DNA of 64,000 nt from Ottelia alismoides (lineage: Eukaryota; Streptophyta; Magnoliopsida; Alismatales; Hydrocharitaceae), in contig JAZKJV010008885.1 in the NCBI GenBank assembly GCA_037367405.1, positions 372,001 through 436,000 of the forward strand. The letters are read 5' to 3'. A model generated the notes under the pieces. The model searched no databases and had not been told where the DNA came from. It saw only the letters and a program-made list of their open reading frames with translations. This document shows, one piece after another, positions 36,842-48,284 of the stretch. The position numbers and the translations under genes are program-made. Position 1 is the stretch's first letter; each line of letters begins with the position of its first letter.

Positions 36842-39800
36842 GGCAGAGGTGACTTGGGGAGCACGCCGCCGGGTGTGGTCACCGGCGGTGGCTCCCGTCA
36901 CCTGCGGGTAGTTGGAGTACCTGCCAACGGCCAAGCCGTTGGCGCGGTTGGGAGGGAGGAGGAAGAAGAACCGGCGGAGGAAGAAGTTGGGTTCCGTCGG
37001 GTGAAGAAAGGAGAGAAAGAAGAGAGAGAAGGGAAAGGTATAAAGAGAAGGAAAAAATCATAAAATAAAATTAAAATAATTAAATATATATTAATTTCGT
37101 AATTAATAATTAATTAATTAATTAAAGTAAATAAGGTAATTAGGTATATAATTAATTATTAAGTATTAATTAATTTAATAAATAATGTAATTAATTAATT
37201 AAATAATTTAAATTAATAAATAAATAAATGAGATAAATAAATTTAATATTATTTATTTTATTAAAAAAATAAGTAAATTAATGTGTTAAATACTAATATA
37301 AGTTGCGGTTTATTGTACAAGTATACCAATACAGACCCCGAAAACCGCGTTTTTCGCATTAACTCCGATTTTAGCGAAACTAGTGTCATTTTGTAGATAA
37401 TTGAAAAATATAATTTAAGGGACAAAGTTTGCTCAATTCGGAGTTCATACGGCCGAGTTATGAGGCCCGGACGAAAAAAGTAACAGCTTCGGGCCTTCGG
37501 ATTTTTTCGATATTTTAATTTTTTTTATTTTTATATTTGTATATACAATTTTAGATGATTTTAGGAAAAAGAATTAAGTTAATCGGTTTTGCGGTTATTT
37601 AATTAAAAACCGGGGAAGTTTCTACATATAGTACATATAGACAACGGGTCCAAAAAGCCGAAACTCACCAATTTTATCCGAATATTTTTCTGATTTTTTA
37701 GTAAATAGTACTATGTATAAAACGGATTTTAAAAGTGAGTTTGGTTAATTTGGAGTTTTCTATAAATAGATATGAACCTCGGAAGTCGGCTTTTACGGCT
37801 TTTCCGGTTCATTATGATTATTTTATTTTTATACCGAAATATTTTTCTAATATTTTTATGAAATAATATATATTTTTGTGAACAACTTTTGTAAAAGGAG
37901 TGTTTTGGTTTGAAGTGATTTTGATGATAAATAAAATAGGTGAAGTATTTACAAGGTGAAAATTGGGTAAATTACATTTGTAGTCTTTATTTTCTCGATA
38001 TTTTTGTAAATTAGGATCCTTATCTCCCCCTACTTATTTCTTTGTCGACCCGGTCAATATTGACCTGATCTCGGGGTTAGGATCAGTCTGTATATTTTCT
38101 ATATACATCCTTCTTTTATTTTTCTTTTCTTTTTTTTCTCTTTATTCTTTTATTTTGGTAAAAATAAGTGTTAAATCTATAATATTAATATTTGTGGTTA
38201 AAGTGATAATTAATTGGAATTAGTGGATATTTACATGTATTTTATCAAGGATTTTAGCCAAAATGAAAGAATAAAGACGATGAATCACAGATTCATCATT
38301 CCCCTATACTTTACTTTTGCTAGTCCCTTAGCAAACACTTATTCTATAAATAAGTGCAAGCAAAAAGAAAAAGAAAAAGGAAAATAAAAGAACCTAGAAC
38401 ATGCTAGTTTCTTTAAACCGGATTATCACTTCGCCCAAAATATGGAGCCTGGATTTAGACCTTTGGATTAGTGGTGTGTCAGGACTCTATTAGACTTAGG
38501 ATTTAAGCCTCGACAGCCCTCAAGTTCCATAAATCCTTATCCAGATCCACCTCAACAGTCAGCTCAGATCCACATATCCATCACGCAAACTTTTCGGCTT
38601 TTAAAGCAAATACTATTGTGTGTAAAAAGTTTTAGCTCTTCCCGCTTTAGAGAAACGAAGAAACCGCCCACCCCAGTGACACACTCCCATTGGGCCCTTA
38701 TCCAGCAGCTCAGTCCTCGAGGAGGGAGGTATTTCCTTCTGAGGTCAGGTCATGCTGTGTCCACAATCGAGTAAGAGAGAAGGTAGAAGAAGGAGAAGAG
38801 AACTGGAGTGTGATCAGTGTAATTACATCTCCGGTGAAGCGAGGCCAGTTTAGCCAAGTCTCCACGAAGACATGCAGGCTTTTCTGAAGCTCGGACCATT
38901 GTGGTCATTTTTTAAATTTGGTGTATTTGGCTTCTTTTGGTGGTAATGATTGTTGCACTGCATCAGTCTTTTTGTGCCCCAACGGATATAGCATCTTTTC
39001 ATTCCGCCCATTTTTTTGGGGTCTTGGAAAAATTGTGCCAGCAGATCCTTCCCTCATCCGAAGCTTTATTTCAACCCCAATCTCTCCTGTCTTTAGACAT
39101 CACCACCACCAGATAAAGATGGAAACGTACCACCAAAATGGATTGCCCTTCGCAACCCCAGGCAGGTCGAGCTAAGTGCAGAGTGCATGAGCTCAAAATT
39201 GGTTCAAATGGAGAAGGGTTCAACGGAGGACACCATGTGTTCTACTTAGGCACTTTCAAGTTGAATTCCAAATATGGTCTCATGGAACCCAAAGAATTAA
39301 GTCTACAAGACCTGAAGTGTCTCAATTCCCATTCCTAATAAAGTCCCTTTAGAATTAAGTGGATTAAGGCCTAAACCAAGCTCCATCTCTCGGACTTAGA
39401 TCCATTCGGTTCAAGAATCAAACTTGTTCTGAAAAATGCTAATGAATGCAACAATTTTTTTATGAGGTAGATTTTTCGGATTAAATGCATTAAATAATTT
39501 TTAAAGGATTTTGCAAATTTTTAATGGATTTTAAAACTTTTCAATTTTTAGGGGTCTTTTTGTAAAAGTTAGTGGATTAATTCCATTTACACAAATTTTA
39601 CACAATTTTTTTTGTATTTTACAAAAGATTTTATAGAAGTTTTATATACAAGTTATACGGCTTTTATACAGAACTTTTACAAGGATTTTATTTTTCAAAT
39701 TTTTAAGGATTTTACCAATGAATTTTACAACAATTTTATATACAAATTTTTAAACTTTTTTTATAAAATATTTTTACGGTTTTCTTGCGGCTTTTAAAAA

Positions 39801-40260
39801 TCCAAAATATACACCCATACTTTTATAAGCCTTATTATTAAAAATACGAAAAAGTATGAGTTATGGCTTCTAAAGTATATATAGCATATATATACGACAC
39901 CCCCCTATACTTAGCGTGAACTATGTTCTCATAGTGACCAAAGAAGCGGCAAAGGAAGACATAACTCGGGGGGTGAAAAGAACCTATACTACAATGACTG
40001 AAAGAATAAAGAATGAAAGAATAGAAGTCGGTCATCTCTTCTACACTTAAAATCAAGTGATCCTAAGGATAGAAGACTCAAAACCGAAGATGATCGAGGT
40101 CAAGAAAATGTACACAACTCAGAGGCTCGGCTTGTCCCCCCTATACTTAGGATAAAATATCCCTTTTACAGATACGAAAATCAAAAGGTGAGGGACAAGG
40201 AGGGAGCAAACGATACAACAATTGACGAAAATCAAAAGGGAAATGAGCGAGATCACCCCC

Positions 40261-40295
40261 CTTATACTTAATGTAAAGCATACCCTAAGTATAGG
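40261..40295 (-). repeat. decayed polypurine-core hairpin, copy A
   Basis: Right arm TACCCTAAGTATAGG is intact and the left arm has changed to CTTATACTTAATGTA. It is the counterpart of the perfect hairpin at 54087-54121 in copy B. Confidence 0.75.
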
Positions 40296-40353
40296 CAACG
40301 ACAAGGTTGACAGAACATGACGATACAAACAACACACGGTGTCTACACCCTCC

Positions 40354-40386
40354 CTATACTTAGGATAAAGCACATCCTAAGTATAG
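40354..40386 (-). repeat. polypurine-core hairpin, copy A
   Basis: Perfect 13-base arms CTATACTTAGGAT and ATCCTAAGTATAG with a 7-base loop. The counterpart in copy B is at 54180-54212. Confidence 0.9.
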
Positions 40387-40511
40387 CAAAGCTAGATGAT
40401 CCTAAGGGTGTAAGACAAACAAAAAGAAGATAGAATGAAATCGGAAATATATACAAGACGATCATTGAAAATCAGGTATGAGATGCAAAGTGTAAGAGTG
40501 AAAAGATCATC

Positions 40512-41595
40512 TCATATAAAATGGATTGGGGCAACCTCAACTGTCGGCGGTTCATGATCGAGAAAGGGTTTTAACCGCTGACCGTTGACTCGAAAGGTGG
40601 ACTCAGAAGACAACTCAGATATGTCGATGTTACCGTTGTCGTACACCTTTCTGACAATATACGGGCCTTTCCATTTGCTCTGAACTTTTCCTGGAAATAA
40701 TTTTAGTCTCGCATCGAATAGCCAAACTTTCTGATCAGGCCCAAACTACTTGTGGTGGATGTGAGCATCATACCACTCTTTCATCCGCTCCTTGTAATGC
40801 AGACTACTCGTGAAGGCTTGATCTCTCAGCTCTTCCAGGGCTGCCAGTTCAGTCTGCCTCTAATCTCCCGAATAATCTAGTCCAAAGATCACTTCTTTCA
40901 CTGCCCACCAGGATTTGTGCTTAATCTCAACAGGTAAGTGGCATGGCTTGCCATAAACGAGTCGAAAGGGAGATGTGCCCAATGGAGTCTTGAAGGATGT
41001 TCTATATGCCCAAAGAACCGAGCCCAAAAGCTGCGACCAATCCTTTCGGTCTGGGCAAACAACCTTCTGCAAGATCGTCTTGATCTCCCTATTCAAGACT
41101 TCGGCTAGACCATTCGTCTGAGGATGATATGAAGCAGCAACCCGATGGTCTATACCGAACTCGTTAGCAAGTGCTCTTACCTTGTCGTTGATGAAGTGGC
41201 TACCCCCATCTGAGATCAGAACACGAGGGACTCCGAACCGCGTAATGATGTGTTTTTCTCAGGAACATGAAAACCTTGTTTGCATCCGCGACTCGGGCAG
41301 GAATAGCCTCTACCCAACGACTCACATAATCCATAGCTAAAAGGATATACTCGAATCCCTGACTTTTCGGAAATGGGCCCATAAAGTCGATATCCCATGC
41401 ATCGAACACTTCACAAAAGTGGATCGGTTGCATCAGCATCATGTCTCTATGTCCTCAAGTGCCCATCTTCTGGCAGTCAGTACATCTCTTCACGAATGCA
41501 TGAGCATCCGCAACGAGCGTAGGCCACCAAAGGCCGGATTGGAGCACCTTCTGTGATGACCTCTTCCCTGAATGGTGTCCTCCAGCTTCTAATCA
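40512..41595 (-). pseudogene. pol: integrase of copy A
   Basis: Athila integrase in the last part of pol. Order: remnant zinc-binding region with C-x-x-C near 41475, core with FDAWDIDFMGPFPKSQG (first catalytic Asp) and VSRWVEAIPARVADANKV, then a one-base insertion in a T run at about 41256. After the frame change come the S-D-G-G stretch (second Asp kept) and the NREIKTILQKVV region with the Glu. KTPLGTSPFRLVYGKPCHLP is the Athila signature, and the C-terminal part reads RLKLFPGKVQSKWKGPYIV and VNGQRLKPFLDHEPP, ending at TGA 40512-40514. Stops at 41593, about 41648, 40860 and 40746. It would have joined the cDNA to the chromosome. Confidence 0.88.
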
Positions 41596-41730
41596 ATGAC
41601 AATACATGAGGACACTCTGGTATTCCTCCTGAGGAGTACAGCGACGCTAGACGGAATCCGCTCCTTCATGATAAAGGACCGGATCCTCCCAATGGTAAGA
41701 CTTGGCTTTCGCGAGGAAAGTCTCAAGTCT

Positions 41731-42228
41731 CTATCTGGACCAACCTTGTGGAACTTTCTTAGCAACAAGAAAGTTCACAATGTCGACATACCATGGCAGC
41801 GAGGCGACAGCAAGAATCGCCTCGTCAGGGAAGGTCTCGGTGATTGGTGTATCAAAATCAGAAGTCTCGGGGAGTTCTAGTCGGGAGAGGTGATCCGCCA
41901 CCACATTCTTGACTCCAGGTTTATCCTTGATAACAATGTCAAACTCCTGGAGTAGATGGATCCATCTGGTCAGACGCGGCTTCGAATCCTTCTTGTCCAT
42001 TAAGTACTTGATGGCGGTGTGATTAGTGAAGATTGTGACTTTGGATCCTAAGATGTGGGATCTGAATTTATCTAAGGTAAATATTACGTCTAGCATCTCT
42101 TTCTCTGTAGCCGTGTAATTCCGCTGCGCGGAATCCAAAGTCTTGCTAGCGTAGTGTATGGCGTATGGAAGGTCATCCCTCCTCTGTCCCAACACAACCC
42201 CAACGGCAAAATCTGAGGCATCCGTCAT
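41731..42228 (-). pseudogene. pol: RNase H of copy A
   Basis: RNase H of the gypsy type, open over 165 codons between in-frame stops. It begins [19 protein letters not shown] with the first catalytic Asp, then [20 protein letters not shown] with the catalytic Glu, then [13 protein letters not shown]. Relatives have T-D-H at that last position, so the third catalytic Asp is Asn here and in copy B. The domain ends GVKNVVADHLSRLE. The stop at 42247 just upstream (after QPPD, where relatives have Trp) is shared with copy B. Confidence 0.88.
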
Positions 42229-42246
42229 GATCTCGAATGGTAGAGA

Positions 42247-43479
42247 CTAATCAGGTGGCTGAAGGACAGGAGCCTCTACAACCATGTTCTTGAGAGTATC
42301 GAAAGCCGAAAGACACTTATCATCAACTATAAACTCGGTGTCTTTCGCTAGAAGATCAGACAACGGCCGGGCAATTTTGCTGAAGTCTCGAATGAAACGT
42401 CGGTAGAAACCGACATGCCCGAGGAAAGACCGTAGCTGTTTCAGATTGGACGGCGGATTGAGTTTCTTTATGATAGCCACCTTGGCCGGGTCCACCTCCA
42501 TGCCCCAGTTGGAGATGATGTGATCAAGGACCGTCCCCTGAGTCATCATGAAATGACTCTTCTCCTAAGAAAGCACGAGGTTAACCTCCGTGTACCTCTG
42601 AAGCACACGGTCTAGGCTAGAAAGGCAAGAATCGAAATCATCGCCATAGACCGAAAAATCATCCATGAAGACCTCCAAGATATCTCCCACCATGTCCGCA
42701 AAAATCGAAAGCATGCACCTCTGGAATGTAGCCGGAGCATTACATAATCCAAAGGGCATCCGTTTGAAAGCATACGTTCCGAATGGACAGGTGAATGTCG
42801 TCTTTTCCTGGTCTTCGGGAGCGATGGCCACTTGGTTATATCCCGAGTACCCATCAAGAAAGCAATAATGTCTCTTCCTGGCTAACCGCTCGATGATCTG
42901 ATCGATGAACGGTAGCGGGAAGTGATCCTTCTTGGTCGCTTGATTCAAACATCTGTAGTCCACGTAGACACGCCAAGAAAACAGTACTCGAGTAGCGATC
43001 TCCTCTCCGTCCTCGTTGATCACTGTCGTGATACCCGTCTTCTTGGGTACCTCATGCAAAGGACTAACCCATTTCGAGTCAGAGATGGGATAGATAAAAT
43101 CGGCGCTCCACCACTTGGATATTTCCTTCATAACCATTTCTCGAAGATCCGGGTTCAGCCTGCGCTGAAACTCACGAGATGGCTTGGCGTCATCCTCGAG
43201 AAAGATGTGGTGGGAGCAGAGAGCCGGACTAATCAAATGGAGATCAGCTACTGACCACCCGATCGCCTTGCGGTTCTTTTCAAGAATCGCCATCAGACGG
43301 GATTCTTGATCTTCGGTCAGATTGGAAGAGATGATGACCGGAAACATTTTCGATTCACCTGCAAGGAATCGGTACTTCATGCTCTGAGGCAAAGGTTTAA
43401 GCTCAGGGGGAGAAGGAGCAGGGAGGGCGGGTTTGATTAGATCCTGGGTGTAGGCTGCTAGATCGATGTGCGTGAGCAC
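42247..43479 (-). pseudogene. pol: reverse transcriptase of copy A
   Basis: Gypsy-type reverse transcriptase. A 304-codon open stretch (43479-42565) holds the fingers and palm: CSHHIFLEDDAKPSREFQRR, VSPLHEVPKKTGITTVINED, VYVDYRCLNQATKKDHFPLP, FLDGYSGYNQVAIAPEDQEK, MPFGLCNAPATFQRC and the active site VFMDDFSVYG, intact. A TAG at 42565 (after NLVLS, where relatives have Trp) interrupts it, and the thumb continues in the same frame at 42549-42247 with LRSFLGHVGFYRRFIRDFSK. The stop is shared with copy B. It copies the element's RNA into DNA. Confidence 0.92.
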
Positions 43480-43527
43480 TGCCTGCTCTGACTCAGAAAG
43501 ATCAGGAGATTGTTGGATGTTCTGATT

Positions 43528-44199
43528 TTATTTAGTCTCTAGGCTGGTTGTAGGCTCTGTAGATGGAATCTGAAGTGATAGGAATTCGGAAAAACACTGC
43601 CAATCAGCATTGTCGGAATCGGAAGGATCTGCGGGTGACTGACAGCTATGATGGTTCACTTCGGACTCGGAGGGATATGGAATGTCTGAATGATCTGAGA
43701 ATATCTCAGAATCGTCCCTGTCAAAAGTTTCGATGTTCGGTTCTAGGATTGTGCTCTCCAATCTCCCATCCTCGGATATATGAATCTCGGCTTCGACTGA
43801 AGGTGGAATGAAAGATTGGGTACTTGGTTCGGCCCAGATGGTCTCATCATCAGTTTGTATGAAGTCACAATCCTGATGACTATCAGGCTCATCATCAGAT
43901 GCTCGCTCTGATCCAGCTGCTCTAGAGTTCTGATCTTGGATCGTCTCTATATGTATACTTTCGCCCTGGACGCGAAAGTACACCTTCCCGGTTCCATAGT
44001 CGGAAATGGCCTTCGCTGTAGCCAGAAAAGGTCATCCTAATATGATCGGGGTGTCGGTCACACATTCAGGGACCGCCATGTCCAACACGACGAAGTCCAT
44101 AGAGAATTGCAAACCATGAATGGTGACGATAACGTCTTCGATTAAACCCTTAGGCCTCTTGACTGTTCTGTCAGCAAACTGTAAGACCGTTCGTCTTGG
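43528..44199 (-). pseudogene. pol: protease-RT linker of copy A
   Basis: Region between protease and RT. It includes VYFRVQGESIHIETIQDQN and an acidic, serine-rich stretch (SERASDDEPDSHQDCDFIQT, DDSEIFSDHSDIPYPSESE) ending SLETK and TAA at 43528-43530. The TGA at 44200 upstream and the TAA downstream are both shared with copy B. Typical Athila polyproteins have a comparable low-complexity linker here. Confidence 0.75.
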
Positions 44200-44796
44200 T
44201 CAAAGAGGCCCAAACTTGAACTTGTCGACTAAGGAAGATGGAAGGAGATTAATCGAGGATCCGCTATCTAATAGAGTTCGATCAAAAGTCTGATCGAGGA
44301 TCTCGCATCTGACATATGTTGCTCCCGTATCTGATCTCTTGGCCGGGAGTCGATTCTGAATGGCATAACATGTATCCTTGGTCAACACGTGGATCTCATA
44401 ACAGTGATTGCTTTGCCTCTTCTTTCTACGAACGGTGGTTCGCTCTTTAAGTCCTTTCTGCAGAAGAGGGATGTGTGCCAAGGCTTCCGAAAGAGTGAGT
44501 TGGATCGTGAATTTGTCGAGCATCTCTTTCGTCAGATCATTCATCTGAATCTTTTTAGGGTTTTCTTTTTTAGCACCTTTTCCTAAGCAGGGTGCTTTTG
44601 GAAAAGGAATCTGTACATCCTCCGGGTTAGTCTGTACAACTGGAGGATCAGAAGAAGAAGAAGCAAATATTTTTGTAAAACGGGGTTTGGCTTTCTTTGA
44701 AGTATCAGAAAGATCAAGATCTAGATCAACAATCTTTTTATTTCTTTTTCGGTTTCTTCTCTTTTGTACATTTTTTGTGATTTTCTATCATCATCA
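44200..44796 (-). pseudogene. pol: aspartic protease of copy A
   Basis: Retropepsin-type protease. YVRCEILDQTFDRTLLDSGS followed by SINLLPSSLVDKF carries the D-S-G catalytic triplet at about 44260. The preceding KEMLDKFTIQLTLSEALAHI and lysine/arginine-rich ERTTVRRKKRQSNHCYEIH match Athila gag-protease junctions. A one-base deletion in a T run near 44776 shifts the frame relative to gag. It ends at TGA 44200, shared with copy B. Confidence 0.85.
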
Positions 44797-47177
44797 CTAG
44801 AAATGAAAAACGGTAAAGCAGTTGTGTCGACGTTCGGCTTTGGCTGCTCTTCAGACTTGGTGGCTTCAGCACCACCATCTCCATCGTCAAAGGTTGCGGC
44901 TTCAGCACCGCCATCAGTGTCTTCTACAGGCTCGCTTGTGTTATTTAGAATATCCTCTTCGAGCCTAGAAGAGTCTCCGCCTACTGGAATCCTATCGCTC
45001 CTAAGAGAGATGAAGTCAGCGTCATCACAGTAAAGATAGTCATCGGAGAATACCTGTGATTGGAGGGTGGGCTCGGTCAAATCTACCTGCTCAGACTTTT
45101 GCTTCAGGTTATTCGGGTTGGGTTTATCTGGGCAGGCAAGGCGGACTTCCCCTTGACGAGGTCAGTGATATGGGTTTTGAACTCATCCATTTCTCGCCTG
45201 AAAGAAGCATGCTGATCAGTGATAAGGTTAGCGAGATATTCTAATGTTGGGTTGTCATGGAAAGGTCCATGAGACCCAGATGAGTCACCTCGGTGATAAT
45301 GAGGCTACTGCAGAGCTGGCTGCTGCTGTGGAGGATACTGCTGCTGCGGCTGAGGATGGTAAGTGATCTGCCTCCACTGAGGATTCTGATACTGACGAGG
45401 ACCGTAATGCTGCTGTTGATGCTCTCTGTTCTACCCCATGGGTGCCTGCGGTTGCTGCTGAGAAGAGGCACCTCCTGTAGACCAATGGAAACCAGGTTGA
45501 TCACGACGGATCCCTGGTTGCTGTGGTCGATCATACCAGATCCCATTGACCTCAGTCAATGGTTCAGGCATCTCCGAATAAGCCGGGGGCATAGATGCCA
45601 AGGGCTGATCGCTCTGATACACCACCATCTGGGTGTCAGACGATGGTGTCTACTGGAGTTGCGGGTACGCCGAGTGGTGGACAGGCTCAGAATGCACATG
45701 GTAGATGTGTTGTACTGGAGGCCTAGGAAGGATGCCTCGGTCTCGGCTACCAGAGTCAGCCTGTTATCTCGAAGACCGGTTAGAATCTGTGTGTAGTTCT
45801 TGAAGGCACATAATCTGTGTCTTCAGATCACTCAGTCATCTCAAGCTCGTCAAGTTTATCGAGCTTGTCTAAGTTCTGGCACTTCTTTTCAATTATTTCC
45901 ATACGATCCAACTTCTGGGAAATGATCCCCATATCAGTGGATGGAGATTCGAGAGGAATAGAAACTGCAGAAGATGGATTCCATTCTATCTGTGCCACTC
46001 GAGAATGCTGGTGATAGGTTGGTGGCTTTGTCTGGTTGTAGACTCGAGTCTGAGACATCGTGGTGTAATTATCTGCCATTTTCTCATAAATGGCCCAGAC
46101 TCGGTCTTCATGCATCGAGAAATATGATCCACCACAGGAGGCATTCACCAGTCCCTGTAATTCCGGTGTCAACCCACCGAAGAAGCTCTGTACAAGAATC
46201 GGCTTCGAAAGGTCGTGGTGGGGACACCGATCAATGAGATCTCTAAATCTGTCCCATGCCTCGTGGAACTGTTCGTTCCCGATCATGGTGAAATTGCTAA
46301 TCATAGCTCTAGCAGCATTCGTTCGACCGAGAGGATAATACTTGTTCAAATATGCGGTTCTCAGCTCCTCCCAGGTCGAAATGTATCTCCCTAGATGTTT
46401 CAGCCAGTAGGTTGCTCGATCAACGAGGGAAAAAGGAAACGCGATCAATTTGATCGTGTCCTCGTTCACTTCCGCATCATGCACCGTGCTGCAGATCAGC
46501 TCGAACTCATGAAGGTGCAAGTGTGGCTCCTCAGTAGATAGCCCATGGAACTTGGGCAACAGCTGGATCGTCTGAGGTCGGAACTCGAAGTTCCCGCGGA
46601 TGACGGGGAGACGGATCCGTCGATGGGTCGTAGTAGCTCCAGGGTTGTAGAGCTGCTACATTGTGCGGTTCGGGTCCTCTGGAGGTCTCTCTGCATTATC
46701 TTATGGCTCCCGATCCTCAGGTCCCTGATTCTCAGCTGCAGGCTGATTGCGCTGCGCTCGTAGCTGAGTCAGCTCAGCCCTGACGTCGTTCACCATTCTA
46801 CCTTGCTCCCTAATCTGATTCTGTATTTCCTCGAGGGAAGCAAGTAGACCGTTGTTGATCGCAGCCTGATCTATGACGACAGAAGTGGTCTGCGGTCCTT
46901 TGCCAGCCATGTCGTCTGGAAAGGAAAAAGAATCCAAATCAGGCTTCGCCAAATCAATGTGTAGCTGCTAATTATGATTTAAAGGTGATGATGGTAGAGA
47001 ATGGGTAGGAGAAGAAAATGACAAAGAACTTCCAGGGTGAGAGTCGCGCCTGGAAGGAACAGATCAAGTAGATTTCAGTTTGGGTCGAGAGTCATCCCGA
47101 ACCGATCTAGATGAACGAGAAGGTTCGCGAGAGATTGGATCGTTCAGAGTCGAACGGAGCGGTCGCCTTCCCATCAT
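44797..47177 (-). pseudogene. gag: gag of copy A
   Basis: Gag begins most plausibly at the ATG pair ending 47177 (MMGRRPLRSTLNDPISREPS), upstream of a TAG at 46968-46970 that is shared with copy B. The capsid-like part is open at 46559-45828: PKFHGLSTEEPHLHLHEFEL, YWLKHLGRYISTWEELRTAY, KYYPLGRTNAARAMISNFTM, FHEAWDRFRDLIDRCPHH and LQGLVNASCGG. Private lesions are TAA at 46699, TAG near 46656, a two-base deletion near 45838, TAG at 45431 and a one-base deletion near 45134. The C-terminal part is glutamine-rich then acidic. No CCHC zinc knuckle is visible. Confidence 0.85.
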
Positions 47178-48264
47178 CTTGATGAAGATTATTAGTTGAT
47201 CAGATCTCGAAGATTAGACTCACTCTGCAATCAAACACAAAACAAACCCCGAGTTCACCAACACAACCCTGGTGATGACCGTGAGAGTTCGGTCGTTTAT
47301 CTTTTCGGTTTTAGGTTGTTTGGCAAACAACGTTCTCTCAGATAAATGAGATTAGATAGGTGCCCGAGACTTCAACGTCGTACTGTCCCGAGTTCTCACC
47401 AGAACTCACCTAGTCTCAACCAGTATGGAAGTAAGTACAGACCGTTTCCGGCTACCCGTGTTACTTGAGAACGGAGCCTTACGCAGTGTCCTCTAAACCT
47501 TCCACTCTGCTAAGTGAACTCGGACCGTTTCCGGCTACCCGAGAGCACCCACTGAAATAAGGTGAATCAAGGTGTGAACTAAGTAGTATTTCGATAGAAG
47601 TCCGGACTCTGGCTTTACCTTATGTGTCGTCTCTCTCTCTCTCGCGGATCTGGAGATGAGATCGATGATTCGATTTTTCGGGGATTGCTCTCCCAAAGCA
47701 AGTGAATCCTTACGTTTATTTTATAATCATATAGATTAGCAGTCCCTGATTTAATTTTCGGTTATCACTTTTTTTTGGATATTTTCAGAGAAAACGTTTA
47801 ACGTATTTTTGGTTTTCGAGATTGGCCCTAGATACAAGCACATAGGTGTCGAATCATATGCAAGCATCTAATCTAAGCTAAGCTACGTTGCACAGAGAAG
47901 GAAAAAACCGTAAAACACCTAACAAGCACCTATCTCGGAAAAGCTGCGGAAAACCGTCGAGAAAAATCGCGATCGAGAAAAGCCGCGGTGGGTGCCCTGC
48001 TCCCCCAGGAATACAGCCCTGGTGAAACAAACCCGAGAAACGTACAAGTCGGGATGCCTTTACAAGGCTCCTTTCTACATCACTTTTTATATGTTTTTTT
48101 ACAAAAAAAATACAAGAATTCTAAACTACTAGGTTTCGCAGTTTTGAGCTGTGTGGCTCGACCTGTGCTGCAAAAATCAAAAACAAGAAACCGTGAGATC
48201 AGAGAAATAAAATCGCGGAAATGAAATCTAATCCTAAGGTTCCCGCGATCTTCCTAGCGCTGCC
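47178..48264 (-). other. leader of copy A
   Basis: About 1.1 kb between PBS and gag. Contains a perfect hairpin (GAGTTCT, loop CACC, AGAACTC, 47390-47407) and the direct repeat GACCGTTTCCGGCTACCCG at 47440-47458 and 47523-47541. It also has a CT microsatellite at about 47630-47644 and a T-rich stretch at 47765-47815. No coding sequence is recognised. Confidence 0.75.
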
Positions 48265-48282
48265 TCCCCGGCAACGTCGCCA
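48265..48282 (-). promoter_or_regulatory. tRNA-Asp primer-binding site of copy A
   Basis: The plus strand reads TCCCCGGCAACGTCGCCA, one base different from the plant tRNA-Asp 3' end (TCCCCGGCAACGGCGCCA). The LTR starts two bases later. A tRNA-Asp PBS is usual for Athila elements. Confidence 0.9.
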
Positions 48283-48284
48283 TC

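Larger units (their letters stand above)
34585..38298 (-). repeat. LTR 1 of the array (3' LTR of copy A)
   Basis: 3714 bases, TG...CA on the plus strand, from TGAAAAACACCACTTGG to GATTCATCA. At its right end are 8-base palindrome arms GATGAATC/GATTCATC. It has T-rich outer parts, a GC-rich island at about 35400-37060, and a TAAT-rich low-complexity run at 37065-37270. It lacks about 127 bases present in LTR 2 (near 36826). The five bases before it, ACATC, would be the target duplication if the other end could be seen. Confidence 0.9.
38299..40511 (-). other. non-coding 3' tail of copy A with polypurine tract
   Basis: About 2.2 kb between the end of pol and the 3' LTR. Directly at the LTR the minus strand reads GTAAAGTATAGGGGAA, the likely polypurine tract. 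Further upstream in the element are four more copies of its core: plus-strand CCCCCTATACTTAG at 39900-39914, 40135-40151, 40255-40272 and 40352-40364, some with inverted partner arms. A block at 39440-39790 is dominated by TTTTA/TTTTACAA runs. No envelope-like ORF is seen. Confidence 0.75.

Noticed and set aside
36353..36882. Minus-strand ORFs in the GC island of LTR 1 as a captured host gene
   Set aside because: Low-complexity Ser/Pro-rich translations, no motif, and length explained by local GC content. Kept only as a GC island.
37065..37270. TAAT-rich run as a replication origin or matrix attachment region
   Set aside because: Low-complexity AT sequence in each LTR copy; nothing specific supports a function.
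39900..40386. Regularly spaced repeated hairpins as a CRISPR-like array
   Set aside because: The spacing is irregular, the genome is a plant, and the repeats share the polypurine-tract core of the retroelement.
38299..40511. Envelope-like gene in the Athila 3' region
   Set aside because: Some Athila elements carry one, but here all frames are short and T-rich or hairpin-rich; no signal peptide or membrane-protein frame is visible.
42922..43254. Plus-strand ORFs antisense to the Athila RT and gag (also 41596, 45293, 56745, 59118, 59629)
   Set aside because: They are complements of well-recognised gag-pol codons with no domain of their own.
48265..48282. tRNA-Asp sequence as a tRNA gene
   Set aside because: Only the 18-base 3' end is present, at the LTR junction; it is a primer-binding site.
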